From Brachionus manjavacas (Eukaryota > Rotifera > Eurotatoria > Ploima > Brachionidae), in NCBI GenBank assembly GCA_019054805.1, contig JAHQIY010000006.1, forward strand, positions 5,394,001 to 5,458,000: a stretch of 64,000 bases of DNA, written 5' to 3'. Below, piece after piece: positions 30,498-43,800 of the stretch (position 1 is the first letter of the stretch; each line of letters opens with the position of its first letter). Under the pieces are notes generated by a model. That model had not been told where the DNA came from. It worked only from the letters and a program-made list of their open reading frames with translations, and searched no databases. A program made the translations under genes and the position numbers.

Positions 30498-33452
30498 ATG
30501 AGATTAAAAAATTTTATTTTTTTATCATATTTACTAATTAATTTATCTAATGGACTATTTGCTTACTCATTTGAGGAAAAACTTACCTTGAATATTCTGC
30601 CAAATTCGAACGTTTATTTTCATTTTGAATTTGAATCAAAATGGTCTAAGTCCGGTAAATCTCAGACGGAAAACTTTCAAAATTTTCCAAAAATAATTGG
30701 AGATTTGGTATCAAAATTTGATATAGATGAGCTATCGCTGAGTCTATCACAGGGGAAATGGAAGCATAATCAATGGGGAATGCCAGTCGTAAGTGCACCA
30801 TCAGGTGGTGAACTGTGGGCATCTTTTAAAGAAAAGGCTGGTCAAAATATGTAAGCTTTTATTATTGATTTTATAAATTTGATATTTAATTTTTAAAAAA
30901 AAAGTATCGACTCGAATTGGCTGCAAAGTAGTCGAGCAATATCTGGCCTTTTCGGTTTATCTATAAATCTAGAAGAAAATCCTAATACAGCCATTCCAAC
31001 TTTTTCTATTCTTAGTGACACTAGAAACAGCTCTAATATTAGATATGCATCGATTCCTAACGAAATTGTTTGTACAGAAAATTTGACTCCATGGATCAAG
31101 CTATTACCTTGCGCAAAAAGTAAAGGAATTGCTCAACTTTTTAAACATGCTCCTAAGCTCTTTGAATCTCATTATTTTATGATAAATCTCTATTTTAAAA
31201 GAATCTGCGCGGTAAATTATTCGTACACCTTTAATGAAATTACCATTTATATTTTTTTACTTAAAGGACTCGGCTTGTTCTAATTTTCAATTTGATTTGA
31301 GACAAACTTTGTCATTGATTAACAATGCAGATTTGATGACTCGTCAATTGAACGATCAAGAGTCGACATGGTCTTTTTATGATTTCTTTCAAAATAAAAT
31401 TACTGGTTTGTGTCCAGTGGCCCAAGAATCAAGAGTTATTTTGAACCTGGAAAAAAAAGCTGTGAGTATAATTTAATTATTAATGAATTTTATCTGCGGT
31501 ATTCTGTTCCTACCATGCTCCGAGTAAAAATCGTATTAGAATTTTTTTATTAAAATTCTTGAGTAAATCTTCTTAATTTTGACACAAACAGAAAATCTTG
31601 TCTTTAGATTATTTTGATGATTGTGTTTTTTTATTTAATATTTAATTTATAAAAAAAATTCTTTTTTTTTTAAAAAAACGGCTTGAACACTAGTTTTTAC
31701 ATTAAATTTCTAAAAACCTATTCGAAATAAAAATTTGCAAAAAAATAAATATTAAAAATTGGATTTTTTTCATTAATTACGATAACATATCTAAATAAAT
31801 CAAAATTATCCAAAAAAAAAAAAATTTTTGGTTTTATTCCTTATTACCAAAATTAAAAAGATTTACGCTAATTTTCATATAAATTAAACTTTTTAAAATT
31901 GTCTTGATACTGAAAGCAAAAATTTTAAATTATAAAAGATAATATTTTAAATAAAAACTCAACTTTGCCTTAATATTGGATTTTTTTTTAAGAAATTCTG
32001 ACAATAAAATAATTTAGTGCTCTCAATTTTAATTGAATAATAAAAAACGATCTTAAAAACTAGTTAAGTAAAATCTAATTAACAAATTTGACAACTTAAG
32101 ATATTTTTAGCAACTGATCATATTATTTATAAATTTTATCTTTTTTTTTTAAATTTTACTTAACTTATTTTGAGCATTATTTTCCAAATCAATTCTTTAA
32201 AAAGAACATTTTAAGACTGCTTAAACTGAACTTTTTAGCAGATTTTACCCTATAACCTTACAGACTTGATAAACTTGGTAAGCTGTTTAACATATTTTCT
32301 ATTTATATTTTTTTAAATTAATTGATGCTTAAAAATTTTGATTAATTGATAAAAAGAATGGAATTGAAAATATCTTAATTATTTCGTTTTTTGAATTTTT
32401 TTTTGACTTAGTTTAAAAAATTTGATTTTCAGGAAAGCAATTTCAATTATTCTTTAAAAATATTAAATTAAGTTTTTTTTTTTAAATATAGTTTTCTTCT
32501 TAAAAGACATTGCCAAATTTCTAAATCAAAATTTAATTTAACAAAATAAGCATCATTCTTGTCTAGCGATATCATTTTTCTCTACACTCACAAAATTTTA
32601 CTTTATCACTGTTTACTGTTAATATTTTTAAGATATGATCAAATTTTATTTATTAATCTCAAATGCTATTAAACTTTTTTATGCAGAAGACAACTTTAAT
32701 TCCAACAACAAAGTCAGGTGAATCATATTCGTACAATTTAAAAGAATTTTTGAAAACATCCAAAGAATTCAATCCGACTATAGTTCAAAAAAGACAACTA
32801 GAATTGAGTAGAGCTTCCCCAATATCTATACATCGGTTTATAACTGGTAATGACATTAATTGATATTCATAATTTTTATTAAAATAATATTTAAGACAAA
32901 AACGAAATTAATTTTGGCATCAAGACAGTTATCAAAAATGAAAATGATGAAGAAATTTCTGTGATATATTTCGATACAATACCATGGTATTTCAGAGTTT
33001 ACATAAGTAGTCTAATGGTGAAAGATGTTGAAAAAAATCAAGATTTTAAGCCAGAGTCAATTGCTTTCAAGCCCGGTTTGGACCGTCAAAAGCCACATCA
33101 AATTGAAATCAAATTAAACCTAAGACCTAAAGGAGTTTATTCAATTTATTTAAGAGCTGATTTCGGGTATCTAAAATGGGACGAGTTTCCACCAGATGTC
33201 AACCACGGTTTCTATATCAATCCGGCCTTGGTAACCATTAACCAGAATGGGCAGAATACTAAAATATACTCAGAACCTTTATTAATGAATCTGCCAACTC
33301 CAGACTTTAGTATGCCGTATAATGTTATATGCTTAACATGTACAGTAATAGCTATCGGTTTCGGATCATTACACAATTTTACAACTCGAAAATTCAAATT
33401 CATCCGACCCAAGACTTTGATGGAAAAAATTAAAACATTTTTTAAAAAATAG
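30498..33452 (+). CDS. PIGT: GPI transamidase subunit PIG-T
   Basis: Five exons: 30498-30850, 30905-31211, 31267-31461, 32687-32846 and 32896-33452. They sum to 1572 nt, 523 residues (human 578). PIG-T is the lumenal core subunit of the ER complex that cleaves precursor proteins and attaches the GPI anchor. A signal peptide (NFIFLSYLLINLSNGLFA) leads. Conserved stretches follow: LSLSQGKWKHNQWGMPVVSA and PSGGELW, CTENLTPWIKLLPC, CPVAQESRVILNL, YFDTIPWYFRVYI, PDVNHGFYINPA, and the near-invariant NLPTPDFSMPYNVICLTCTV, which opens the single C-terminal membrane helix. A short basic cytosolic tail ends it. The start is the first ATG before the signal peptide. Intron 3 is 1.2 kb, far longer than the ~50-bp others. 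It is somewhat shorter than the human protein in loop regions. Identity is secure. Confidence 0.95.
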
Positions 33453-33603
33453 AACAATTTTTTTTATATCTTATGACAGCAGAGTTTAAATAAAGAAAAA
33501 AATATTTTTTAATTTCAATTTGTTTGCTTGGAGAAAAAAGAAACGGAATAAAATCTGCAAAATTTTTTAAATAATTTTTATTAAAAAAAAATTGTTTAAG
33601 AAA

Positions 33604-36600
33604 ATGAATCAAATTAAAAAATCTGCCACTTTGATGATATCAAGTGCTCTTCAAAAGCCTGTAAATAACTTTAATTACAAAGTAATGTTGCTCAAACGAA
33701 ATAGTCGTATGAAAGCTGCGCCAAATTTTCACGTTTACCCGGGGGGTAAATACGACCAGGCAATTGATGAATCGCTGAATTGGCTAGACGTGTTTTTTTA
33801 CTCAAGAGATTTAGAGCGGATTAAATCTAATCCGTCATTATTACGTAAATTCTATTTTAAAAGCCTAATCAATCATAACTCAATGGGAAGTCTTATGGAT
33901 AAACAATTGAAAAGTGATATTTGCTTACCGCTTGAAATGTCCTACAGACTGTGCGCAATTAGAGAGACATTTGAAGAAACTGGACTTTTATTAGCCATGA
34001 AAAAACAAAATTTAGATACACAAACCAAACTTTACTCAAGTTATTTTGTGGAAAATTTTAATGAACTAAAAAACTGGCACAAAATTATCAAAAAAGACTC
34101 TTCTGAGTTTATAAATATGTTTCTTGAACTGAACATTGTGCCGGACATTTTTGCTCTTCACGAGTGGGCAAATTGGATTACACCAGTGCATGAGAAAATT
34201 CGCTTCGATACCTTTTTTTTTACATGTTTTCTGACTGAAATACCATCTGAAGACTTATTAGATATAAACACTGATGAAATCGATTCACTTGAGGTAAAGA
34301 ATAATTTGTTTCTATTCAAAACCAACTAAGGTAACATTATTTTTGGGAAAATATATTAAAGGTTAAAAAATGTCATTTTTAATTATTTTTTTATAAAGAA
34401 TCAAAGTTAAAATAACTGAATTGAAAATATTTAATGTTGTCATTTTATAAAGGTCACTTTTTTATTTCTTTTCTATTATAAAAGGAATACATGTCGCAAA
34501 TTTTAAAGAATCATTTTTTAATGAGAAAAGTTTGATATTTTACAAATTTTTTTTTTTATTTTCAAAAATTGAATACTACAGTATTTTTAGATCTGAAATT
34601 AATTAGAGGCGGAAGCTTCTACAAAGCAATGATTTAAATTTTAGCTAAAAAAAGGGATGGATTAATTCATTTTCAGTCATTAATAAATTATTTAAATGAA
34701 CTTTTTAAATAAATTAAAGTTATGTAATCGCTCGATAATTAAGTTAATTTTGGTTTTATCAGATCACGCAATGGCAAATTTTAATTGATCATTGTTGCTT
34801 TTTAATTAACAAATTTATAGAAAAAAGTAAGGTTTCTACACTTTATTTTAGCTAATATAAATAATCAAAAAATTTTCTGAAATAGCTTTTACTTTTTTGT
34901 TTTAAGACGGTTTAGAAAAAAATAACAAACATTCATAGAATAAAGATAATTTAATTTAAATTAAATCAATCTTTAGGACAAATTGATGTTTTTGGTCAAA
35001 ATTTACTGTTAATGCTCAAAAAATTTTATTTGAAAAAAATTGTAACTAAAATATACTTAATAGCATTTTTTTAATAACAATTTATGAGTATGATCAGTAA
35101 ATTTTATTATCAAAGGCTTTAATTTGTAATCTTAAGTGAATTTTTATCTAGCTGATTTATCAGCGATATTTTTTTAATAATTTTTATTCTGTTCATGGGA
35201 TTTAAATAAATTTAATAAATGAATAAAAATAGAAGAATTTTTCAATTTTAATTATTTTAGCGGTTTTTCAAATTTGGTCATATTTTTCAGCTCCAGAAAT
35301 ACAGCTCTATATTATTAATGAAATAGTGAGAAAATATTTTTAATGAATTTTATTATTTAAGAAAATTTGATTAGAGAAAAAAGATAATGACTAATTATTT
35401 GTTCCTCTATAAAAATTCTTAATTTTTTCCAAATCATTTTGTGTAACAAAATATTTAATCATTTAAAAACCGGTTTAAATAATTAAATTTTTATTTTGTC
35501 CATGTTAATCTTTTTTCATAGGTATCGAGTAAAAAAAGACAAAGTAAATCGAAGAACATTTTTAGCGAAAATTTCTAAAAATAATTGGAACTTAAAATTT
35601 GTGAAATCAAAATCGCATTTTAAAATTAAAAGAATTCAAAATTAAAAATGCGATTTTTTTTTCACAACTTTTTACATAAATATTCATAATTTTTTAAACA
35701 TGATCAAAAATCAAGAGGCAACAATTTAAATGTTAAATTATTACGTGTTATATAAAATCAAGGTATAAACTATGGAGAATTTTTTTGTTTTTATTCTATA
35801 GTATATTAATAATTACAAACTACTCAAATGTCAGTGACGCAATTTATTTACAATCAGTCTACAGGTAGATAGACTTTATTTTTTTTTGGTTTTAATTAAA
35901 ATTTAGGCATTTTAAAATGATGAACGACAATTAACTTTAATTTTTTATTTTTGGAATTGTTAAAATATAAATAAATTATTTTTAAAAATAGAATACATAA
36001 ATTAAATTTTTAAATATTTTCATCAATCTCTTTTCAACGCCGATTTCTTATGCCAAAATCTAATGAGATTTATATTTTTATTTATTAACTTTTTTATTTT
36101 AAAAAATATTTACTTCAAAAAACGCATTTTTTGTTTACTATCAAATTTTATTCCCGCTATTAGTCATCTATAACCTATTCTGTGTTTTTCTTGGTTTTCT
36201 CTATTGAATTGAAAGGTTTTTTGTAAATATTATTTTATTTTCAAAACATCTAATTAAAAAATTGTGGGAAGTCTTATAAGATCTAAGTAACATTTCGATC
36301 ATCTTCCGCTTCAAATAATTTAAAAGAAGAGTTCGAGAAATTATCCTTTTTTTAATTAAGTTTTATACACCAGAAGAAGCATTGGAAAAAAATATACATA
36401 ATAAGATAAAATTTATTCCACCTCAACTTTACGAATTTAATAGAATAAAACGGTTTGTTGATGTGAGAAAATTTGCTGAGTATAGTTTGAATCGCCAGAA
36501 GTACGGCTTGACTCCATGGTTACCCATATTTGTAAACAATCGGCAAATCGGCCTCTTGCCAGGTTTGGAATTAATTTCAATCCACATTAATCCAGTCTAA

Positions 36601-36788
36601 TAATTTCTCAATTAGGTGATTACATGTACAATGTGGTAAGTGGAGAAAATAGAGCAGAAATAGATGCCGAGCCGATCAATATGAGCCACAGGCTCAATCG
36701 AATAATCAGGAATGAGTCCGATCCGACTAAGCCTATGTACAAAATAGTCTGCAACTATGACTTTGATGGTACCCAATTACCCCTTTGA
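33604..36788 (+). CDS. NUDT19: NUDT19-like nudix hydrolase
   Basis: Three exons: 33604-34293, 36361-36562 and 36616-36788. They sum to 1065 nt, 354 residues (human NUDT19 375). NUDT19 hydrolyses CoA and acyl-CoAs in peroxisomes and mitochondria. The fold start KVMLLKRNSRMKAAPNFHVY leads to PGGKYD. The nudix box is split by a long insert before AIRETFEETGLLLA (RE-x2-EE-x-G), which is the hallmark of NUDT19. Later landmarks are HEWANWITPVHEKIRFDTFF, YTPEEALEKN and PPQLYEFNRI. The C-terminus has no clear peroxisomal SKL-type signal (it ends TQLPL). The ATG at 33604 is the first in frame. Intron 1 is 2.07 kb. The gene follows PIGT by 151 bp on the same strand. Confidence 0.85.
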
Positions 36789-37692
36789 AAAATATCATTT
36801 TTTTAGAAAAAATTATTTTTTTTTATTTTAGTAAGAAGTAAAATTATGTACACAATTTTTATGAATTTCTTTTCCATTAATTGCTATTGATTACATAAAA
36901 ATATTTTGACAGTTTTTGTCAAGAAGTTTGCGCAATTGTTTGCTCTTAAATTAGACATTGGATTAAATAATTTAACCGGCATAGAATAAATAAAATTTTT
37001 ATAATACATACATGAGCAAATATTTAATGTTTGTTTATAGCACTTTTTGTAATGTTGGTCTAAATAAACATTTTATTTTTCACGGCTATTAGTTGTTTAT
37101 TAAATCAAGTGCTAATGTTTAAAGTGTAGCTGTTCATTCCAGCTATGTATTATTGGTAATTAATTGACAAGATTACATAAGCCTTCTGTCAAATTTAGTA
37201 TTTATATTTAGCAATACTGATGTTACATAATAATTGAAGAAAAAAAATACTGCGAATTTACGTTTTTGTTTTTTTTCATGAAAAAAAAAATAGGAAATTT
37301 ATTTGTCACTTAGGTCTGGCAAACTAATCAGCATAGTGTCATTTATTTTATTTTGATTTCAAAATTCTACAAAGTAAATTCAATTTTTTACTTGACGTTT
37401 TCGATTGAGAAATTATAGTCATGATTTGGTCTATCTAATTCAAAATTAATCGAACTTAAGATTGAGTTGGTGCCTTTTGCCAAATAATTATTTAAAAAAA
37501 AAACTTTGGATTTATTTAAATTTTTGTTTATTCACGGTTTTAAAAGGCTTGAACAATAAGTGAAAAAAAAGTGATATTTTAAATGCTAAAATTCTAGCAA
37601 GAATTTATAATGTTTTTGTTGTTGTTGATCACTTGGCAAAAGAGTGATCCGAGTCAAATCATATGTTTTTTTTTTCAAAAGTAATTTTGTAT

Positions 37693-37732
37693 TATGACCT
37701 GGCGCGGAAGGGGCGCCGGGCAGTTGTCATAA
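37693..37732. repeat. GC-rich imperfect hairpin
   Basis: TTATGAC at 37693-37699 pairs with GTCATAA at 37726-37732, and inside it GGCGC (37701-37705) pairs with GCGCC (37712-37716). It stands out as the only strongly GC-rich non-coding island in the window. Function unknown. Confidence 0.5.
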
Positions 37733-37986
37733 CAAAGAAAACCTTTGCTCAATTCCAACAAGAGCACAAGTCTAGCACGAACTAGTTTCGTGATCAAGCT
37801 AAATAATTCAGTTAGCTTCACAATAAACATAATTTTTGCCAAAGCGCTAATCAAATACGACCTAATTATAAACTGAGGCTCAAGCCAATTGAATTTAGTT
37901 TCAGTTTGACAGGAGGTATAAAATATTCGTTTAGAATTTTCATTTTATTTTCTAGTCGCTCTCGTTTCTCTTTCTTCATTTCGAGC

Positions 37987-38024
37987 TTTCTCTCTCTCTT
38001 TCTCTCTTTCTCTTTCTCTCTCTG
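37987..38024. repeat. CT-rich microsatellite
   Basis: TTTCTCTCTCTCTTTCTCTC-type pyrimidine run about 590 bp upstream of the TP53INP-like ATG. It could be a GAGA-factor-like site on the opposite strand or only a simple repeat. Confidence 0.7.
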
Positions 38025-38500
38025 CTTGGCATCTACATAATCGTAGATTAAGGATGCTGCGCCGACTTCAAAGCGGCTTATGCAAATGCGTAGTTTAAAT
38101 TATGCTGATTACGACAATAATTTATAATAGGAACGCGGCGTCATTTTCTTAGAATTTTGTTTGTTCGCAATTTAAACTTTAAGTTAGACACTTTAGTTCT
38201 CTAGGATCAGATGTTCGCATTGGAGCTAGTATAAAAGCAACTAGTTTTTGGCAACACATTCTCAAAATGGGAAATCACTAAACTAACAATAATTTCTCTT
38301 CTTTTTTTGTTTAGACTAAAACAACGATTTGCTTTCTAAGCATAGGGATTTTTGTTAAATTTGTTGGTAGCTTTTTGTTGTTCATTTCCAAGCTCTGAAT
38401 CTTTGCAACTATTACGAATCACAAAATTCAAGATACGCAATTGAATTTTTTGTTATAATGTCTTGTTGATAATTGTTAATTATTTCGATTTCTGTGCGGA

Positions 38501-38510
38501 TATATAAATA
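38501..38510 (+). promoter_or_regulatory. TATA box of the TP53INP-like gene
   Basis: TATATAAATA lies 101 bp before the ATG, followed by a purine/CA-rich 5' UTR (AAACAAAACAAAAAAAC). The position suits transcription start about 30 bp downstream. TATA promoters suit an inducible gene. Confidence 0.55.
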
Positions 38511-38610
38511 CTAGAACCAAACTCAACCAGCTCAACAATATCAAATTAAAAAACAAAACAAAAAAACTTTAAAGCAAATAAACACTAATAAAAAAGAGAA
38601 AACTCAAAAG

Positions 38611-39545
38611 ATGTTCAATCTACTCGGTAGCCTATTATTCGGAAATAGATCAGCACAGAGCCAAGCGCAGACAAACGATGCAAATACTCAAGTGGACAGG
38701 CGCGCAGAGGCGAAGACGTGTGAGGACTGGGACATAGTGGACAGGCTGGAGGAAGCGGACAAGTGTTCGAAGAGTGAGCAGGTGGTGTACGGGCCGGAGC
38801 CGGCGCCTAGCATGCTTGAGCGCGCCGACCACGACAATGACGTCATACTGGGCTCTTTTTTCGAAAAAAACGAGCACAGCACCGACGACCAAGAGCGCTA
38901 CAAGGTCCGCGGCTACGAGGACGATGAGATGCCCGAGGTGAAGAACAAGGACTGGCTGATCACGCCTCTGCCATGCTTGACATCCATCACTGCCTCGCAG
39001 CGCTCAGTCACTGAGAACTCTGAGCTGGAAAATCTGCTCATTGAGCACCCGAGCATGAGCGTGTTTGTCACCGCTACATCCACATCCATTATCGAGTCCA
39101 TTGATTCAGCTGATGCGCAGCCGGTAAGCTTCAAATTATGCTCGGTTTTGTATTGATTTTTGTCGAGGCAAAAATCGATATTCGAATAAATTAGAATTTG
39201 TAGCTGATTTTGTTTTTGTTTTTTTTTTAGGAAAAGAGAGAGGAGAAGAGCGGCTGTGAGAAGCGCAAGGGAGGCGAAATGGGCTCTGGTGACTCGGCCA
39301 ACAGCACTTTGAGACGCAAGGGCAAAAAGAGCAAAAAATCAAACGCCCTGTGCAACAAGGAAAATGTGCGCGCTCTCTTGTTCAGCGATGCCAAGAAGGG
39401 CTCAGCTCAAGCCAAAAAGTTTGACAGTGCCGCGCTCAATGGCAAACAAATGACTCGCTGCAACAAAAGCTCGGCATTCAAGTCAATCAATGTAAATTTG
39501 AACAAGCGAAAGTATCACAAATTGCAGCAGCCATCTGTCCTCTAA
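38611..39545 (+). CDS. TP53INP-like autophagy/transcription co-regulator (TP53INP1/2, DOR family)
   Basis: Two exons, 38611-39123 and 39231-39545, 275 residues. The N-terminus MFNLLGSLLFGN resembles MFQRLTSLFF of TP53INP2. An acidic patch DWDIVDRLEEAD carries W-x-x-V, a fit to the LC3-interacting region. NKDWLITPLPCLTSI corresponds to ESWFVTPPACFTA. LENLLIEHPSMSVFVT is nearly identical to the family hallmark LEDLLIEHPSMSVYVT. The C-terminal part is Lys/Arg-rich and ends with an Asn/Gln-containing tail, as in the family. These proteins shuttle from nucleus to autophagosomes, bind LC3/GATE-16, and co-activate nuclear receptors; they are stress-induced. Codons are G/C-rich compared with neighbours. 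I cannot separate INP1 from INP2. Confidence 0.88.
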
Positions 39546-40810
39546 ACACTCATCTCAGCTCTTTATTATCTAGATTAGCTTCATTTTTCTCAAGCAATTT
39601 ATTTCTATGTTAGTTAGATATTATTTTATTGGATTTTTTACTATTTTTTATTTTTTTTTGTTGAGTTAATGATTTTAATTAACGAAAATGTGTGTATATA
39701 TAGAAAACTAACCAAATATGAACGAAACGAAACTAAGCCGCAACATAGAAAAAAAGATAAAAAAATCATAAAATTTTCTCACAAAATCCTCGACAAAAAA
39801 AAAGTTACTCTACTTGGTTATTATTTATGTATTTTTAGGTGTACATATATAGTTTAGTAAAATATTGCTTTCGTTTTTGGAACGCGCCACAGTGGCATTT
39901 AGTGAGTGAACATTGAACGCAAGAAAAACGAAAGTTGAGAAAAAAAAAATTCTTTTTAAATTTTATAGACTTTTTATCATGGATTTTCGAATTTGTTTTT
40001 ATCAACAATTTTTTGAATACTATTGTGACAAATTATTTACACGAACTTTTTTTTATAGTTTTTTTTTTTTTTTTTAATTTTTTTATCATTTTTTAAACTA
40101 TAAATTAAGCAAACAAAAAAAAAATAAATTTTCAAACTTTAATTTTTTTCAATTCATTCAATGACTCATAAATCAAAACTATCCTAAAATTCAGCTAGCC
40201 TTTTATCAAAATCGATAAACAAAAAATAAATTAATTTTTCTCTTTCCGCTAACGCAGACTTGAGCAAAGTTTAATTGTCTCATTATGCTTGTATAATAAA
40301 TTATTTTAAAAAGCTTAATCAAATGCGAAATTGTAAGACTCGAACATGCTGATTAAATTGGCCGGAGAATTTGTAACATTAGAATTTAGATCCGGCCTGG
40401 AGATGATAATTTTATGAATACTTCAAAGCTTGATGAGAATTTATAATTTTTCAAATTAGAAAATTTTCTCCTCAATCGATATCTAATTTTATCATATTGA
40501 TTTTTTAAAAAAAGCTCACAGCTAGCTTCATAGATTAGTTGATCAACAATCTACGCATTAACCATATTTTCCTAATTTTAGTTTTTTGATAATCGAGATT
40601 ATTTTATTCATGATCCAACGCTGTCTAGTCGACATTTGTTTTGATAAGCCAAATTACGCAATTTAGCCAAAATGCGTAATTTTGCATCTAGTTTTTTTTT
40701 TCTTTTAAAAACAAAAAATCTCAAAATTTTTGGCTCTATGTTTTACTTGCATTAAAAATTCGACATCTAATTAAAATAATATTAAACAAAAAAATCTTAA
40801 TTTTCCAAAA
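39546..40810. other. intergenic region, nothing recognised
   Basis: AT-rich spacer between two plus-strand genes, with long A and T runs (for example about 40040-40090). No gene, RNA or transposon recognised. Confidence 0.5.
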
Positions 40811-43800
40811 ATGAAAATAAAATTTTTGAATTTTTATATTTTAACATTTTTTGCCAGCTACATTAGCCTAAAATGTTGTGAATTAACAGACAATATTGCG
40901 ATAATTCCGGAAAACAATGGTAAAATTTGCTTGATCAATACCAATTAATCTTTAATAATTGACCACTATCAGAGATTTTGATCCAATTTACGAGCTATTT
41001 GCGAAAAAATGAAAGACTTGAAATTCTAAGAAAATTTTTTGACATAAACTTTATAAGAAACTATTCTGTAAAAGAAAAAATCTCGCTGTTCAGCAGATAT
41101 CCAAGTGACTTTGATGTTGTTTACCTGAACGTAAGAAATTTCTTCTAAACTCAAAAAAAATTTGATGAAAAATTTTTCTAAAGGACTCTTTTGGTACTTG
41201 GATTTTTCCAGACCAACATAATAATTTAATTGCAAACATTCAATCTCATGGCCGAATACAAAAGAGTATTCAAATAAAAAATTCAAATGGTAATTTGAAA
41301 TTAAGATTACTAATGAAAATTTTAGCATTTTTAAAGTAAATAATGTTACAATGTGTAATGACCAGACCGAATTTAGAAACAGAAAATTGCTTCAATTAGA
41401 AAGAGAATTTGAACTAAAAGCAAAATTAAAAAAAAAAAAATCACTGCTGTCTTCCACAAAACTGATTAATAAATTAAAAGTAAAATACTTGTGGCAGCAA
41501 GGAATCACTGGCAAAGGAGTCAATGTTGCTATTTTTGATACTGGCTTACAAATAAATCATCCTCATTTCAAGAATATCATCCAAAGAATTGATTTTACTG
41601 ACGAAAATAATCCTGATGATAAAATCGGACATGGAACTTTTGTTTGTGGAGTGATCGCAAGCCAAAAAGAATGCTTAGGACTTGCACCTGATGCAAATAT
41701 CTACATATTTAAAGTATTCACCAAAAATCAAGTTTCATATACCTCATGGTTTTTGGATGCATTCAACTATGCTATTATGAAAAAAATAGATGTATTAAAC
41801 CTGTCTATAGGAGGTCCTGATTTTATGGTATGATTTAATTAAAAAAAAAATCCTTATTTCTCTATATCTAATTAGGATATGGCATTTGTTCGAAAAGTTC
41901 GAGAGGTTACATCTAAACGAATTATAATGGTTTCAGGCATCGGCAATGATGGACCTCTATACGGAACTCTAAACAATCCGGCAGATCAGCTTGATGTAAT
42001 AGGTGTAGGTGGCTTGGGCTCAGATGATAAAATAGCAAAATTTTCCAGTAGAGGAATGACAACTTGGGAGCTTCCATTTGGATACGGACGAGTCAAGCCC
42101 GATATTGTTACTTATGGAACTAATGTTGTTGGTTCACAAAGAAATGGTAGCTGTAGAACTTTATCAGGAACTTCGGTCGCGTCCCCAATTGTAGCAGGAG
42201 CCATTACACTTCTATTGAGCTCGCTGAGCAAAGCAGAAAAGCGTCGCATGAATCCGGCAAGTATAAAACAAATTTTAATGGCAAGCGCTGATCGAATTAA
42301 AGATGCCAACATGTTCGAACAGGGATTTGGAAAATTAAACCTAATCAAGGCGTACAAATACTTAAAAAATTACAAAACCCAAGTAAGCGTAGTACCGAGC
42401 TATGTTGACTTGACTGAGTGTCCATATTTTTGGCCATATTGTGCACAACCACTTTATCACAGTGGGATGCCGGTTTTACTAAATGTAACTATAGTAAACC
42501 CTTTAAAAGTATCAGGAAAAATTCAATCACCAGTAACTATTTTTCCAAAATTGTCAAAAAGAAATTTTTTTTGATTTTTTTAGCCTAAGTGGTATCCTTC
42601 GCGCAAAACAAATGGAGGCTTTTTAAAAATGAATTTTGCTTATCCGTCTGTTTTGTGGCCTTGGTCGGGATATTTAAGCATTGGAATTACTGTGGATAGT
42701 TTAGCAAGTGAATTTGAGGGAATTGTTGATGGACTGATCCGTTTCAAGGTACACTCTGAATCAAATGATTTATTAAACGAAATAAATTTATATGTAAAAG
42801 CAAAAATAATTCCGACACCTTCGCGTAGACAGCGAATTCTCTGGGACCAATTTCATAACTTAAGGTATCCTTCTGGATATTTTCCCAGAGATGACTTGAG
42901 AATGAGAAATGATCCACTTGATTGGAATGGCGATCATGTAAACATTTGATTAACTTTTTCAGATTTAAGCTTATTTTTCAATATAGATACATACGAATTT
43001 TAGAGATTTGTTTCAATATTTAAGAGATTCTGGATATTTTATTGAAACTCTTGGTTATAGTTATAATTGTTTTAATGCTTCTAATTATGGTAAGTAAATT
43101 AAAAAGATAATTTAAAAAAAATTCCAAATATTTCCAGTGTTTTTGCAATTGTCTTCTTTGACTAATTACGATTGAGACTGAAGTTTAGTTCATTTATCTT
43201 TAAGAATTTAGCTGATAATTTGATTTTTTATCTCATACGAAATTACAAATTTTTATTAAATTAACTTTATCAATCATTTTAAAGAACTTTAATTTTTCTA
43301 AAGGAATACTTATGATTGTGGATCCAGAAGAAGAATTTTACAAAACAGAAATTAAAAAAATTGAAAATGACGTATTGAATAATCAATTGTCTTTGATTAT
43401 TTTTGCTGATTGGTATAATACAACTGTAATGAAAGCGGCCAAGTTTTACGAAGACAATAGCAGAAAATGGCTCACACCTTTAACTGGTGGTTCAAATATA
43501 CCAGCTTTAAACGGTAATTAAGAAATCGACTGAAAGTAAAAATGAAAATAAATTTTGTTTTAGAGCTATTGGAACCATACAATATTGCATTTGGAGATAA
43601 AATTTATGATGGTGAATTTCAAATAGGGGAACATGTTGGTGTCTATTCATCAGGAACATCAATCACAAAGTTTCCAAAATCTCAAAACAATTACTTAATA
43701 AACAGGAATCTAAGAGATGAAGGTGAATTATTTTTAGCTGACATAGCAAACAAAACTTCAAAAAATTCCAAAACTGAGCTGGTAGCCATTCTTGGTCTGG

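Larger units (their letters stand above)
36789..38610. promoter_or_regulatory. 1.8-kb upstream region of the TP53INP-like gene
   Basis: No gene seen. It contains a GC-rich hairpin (37693-37732), a CT microsatellite (37987-38024), a TATAAAAG at about 38230 and a TATATAAATA at 38501-38510. It is less AT-rich than other spacers and likely holds regulatory sequence of the downstream gene. Confidence 0.45.
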
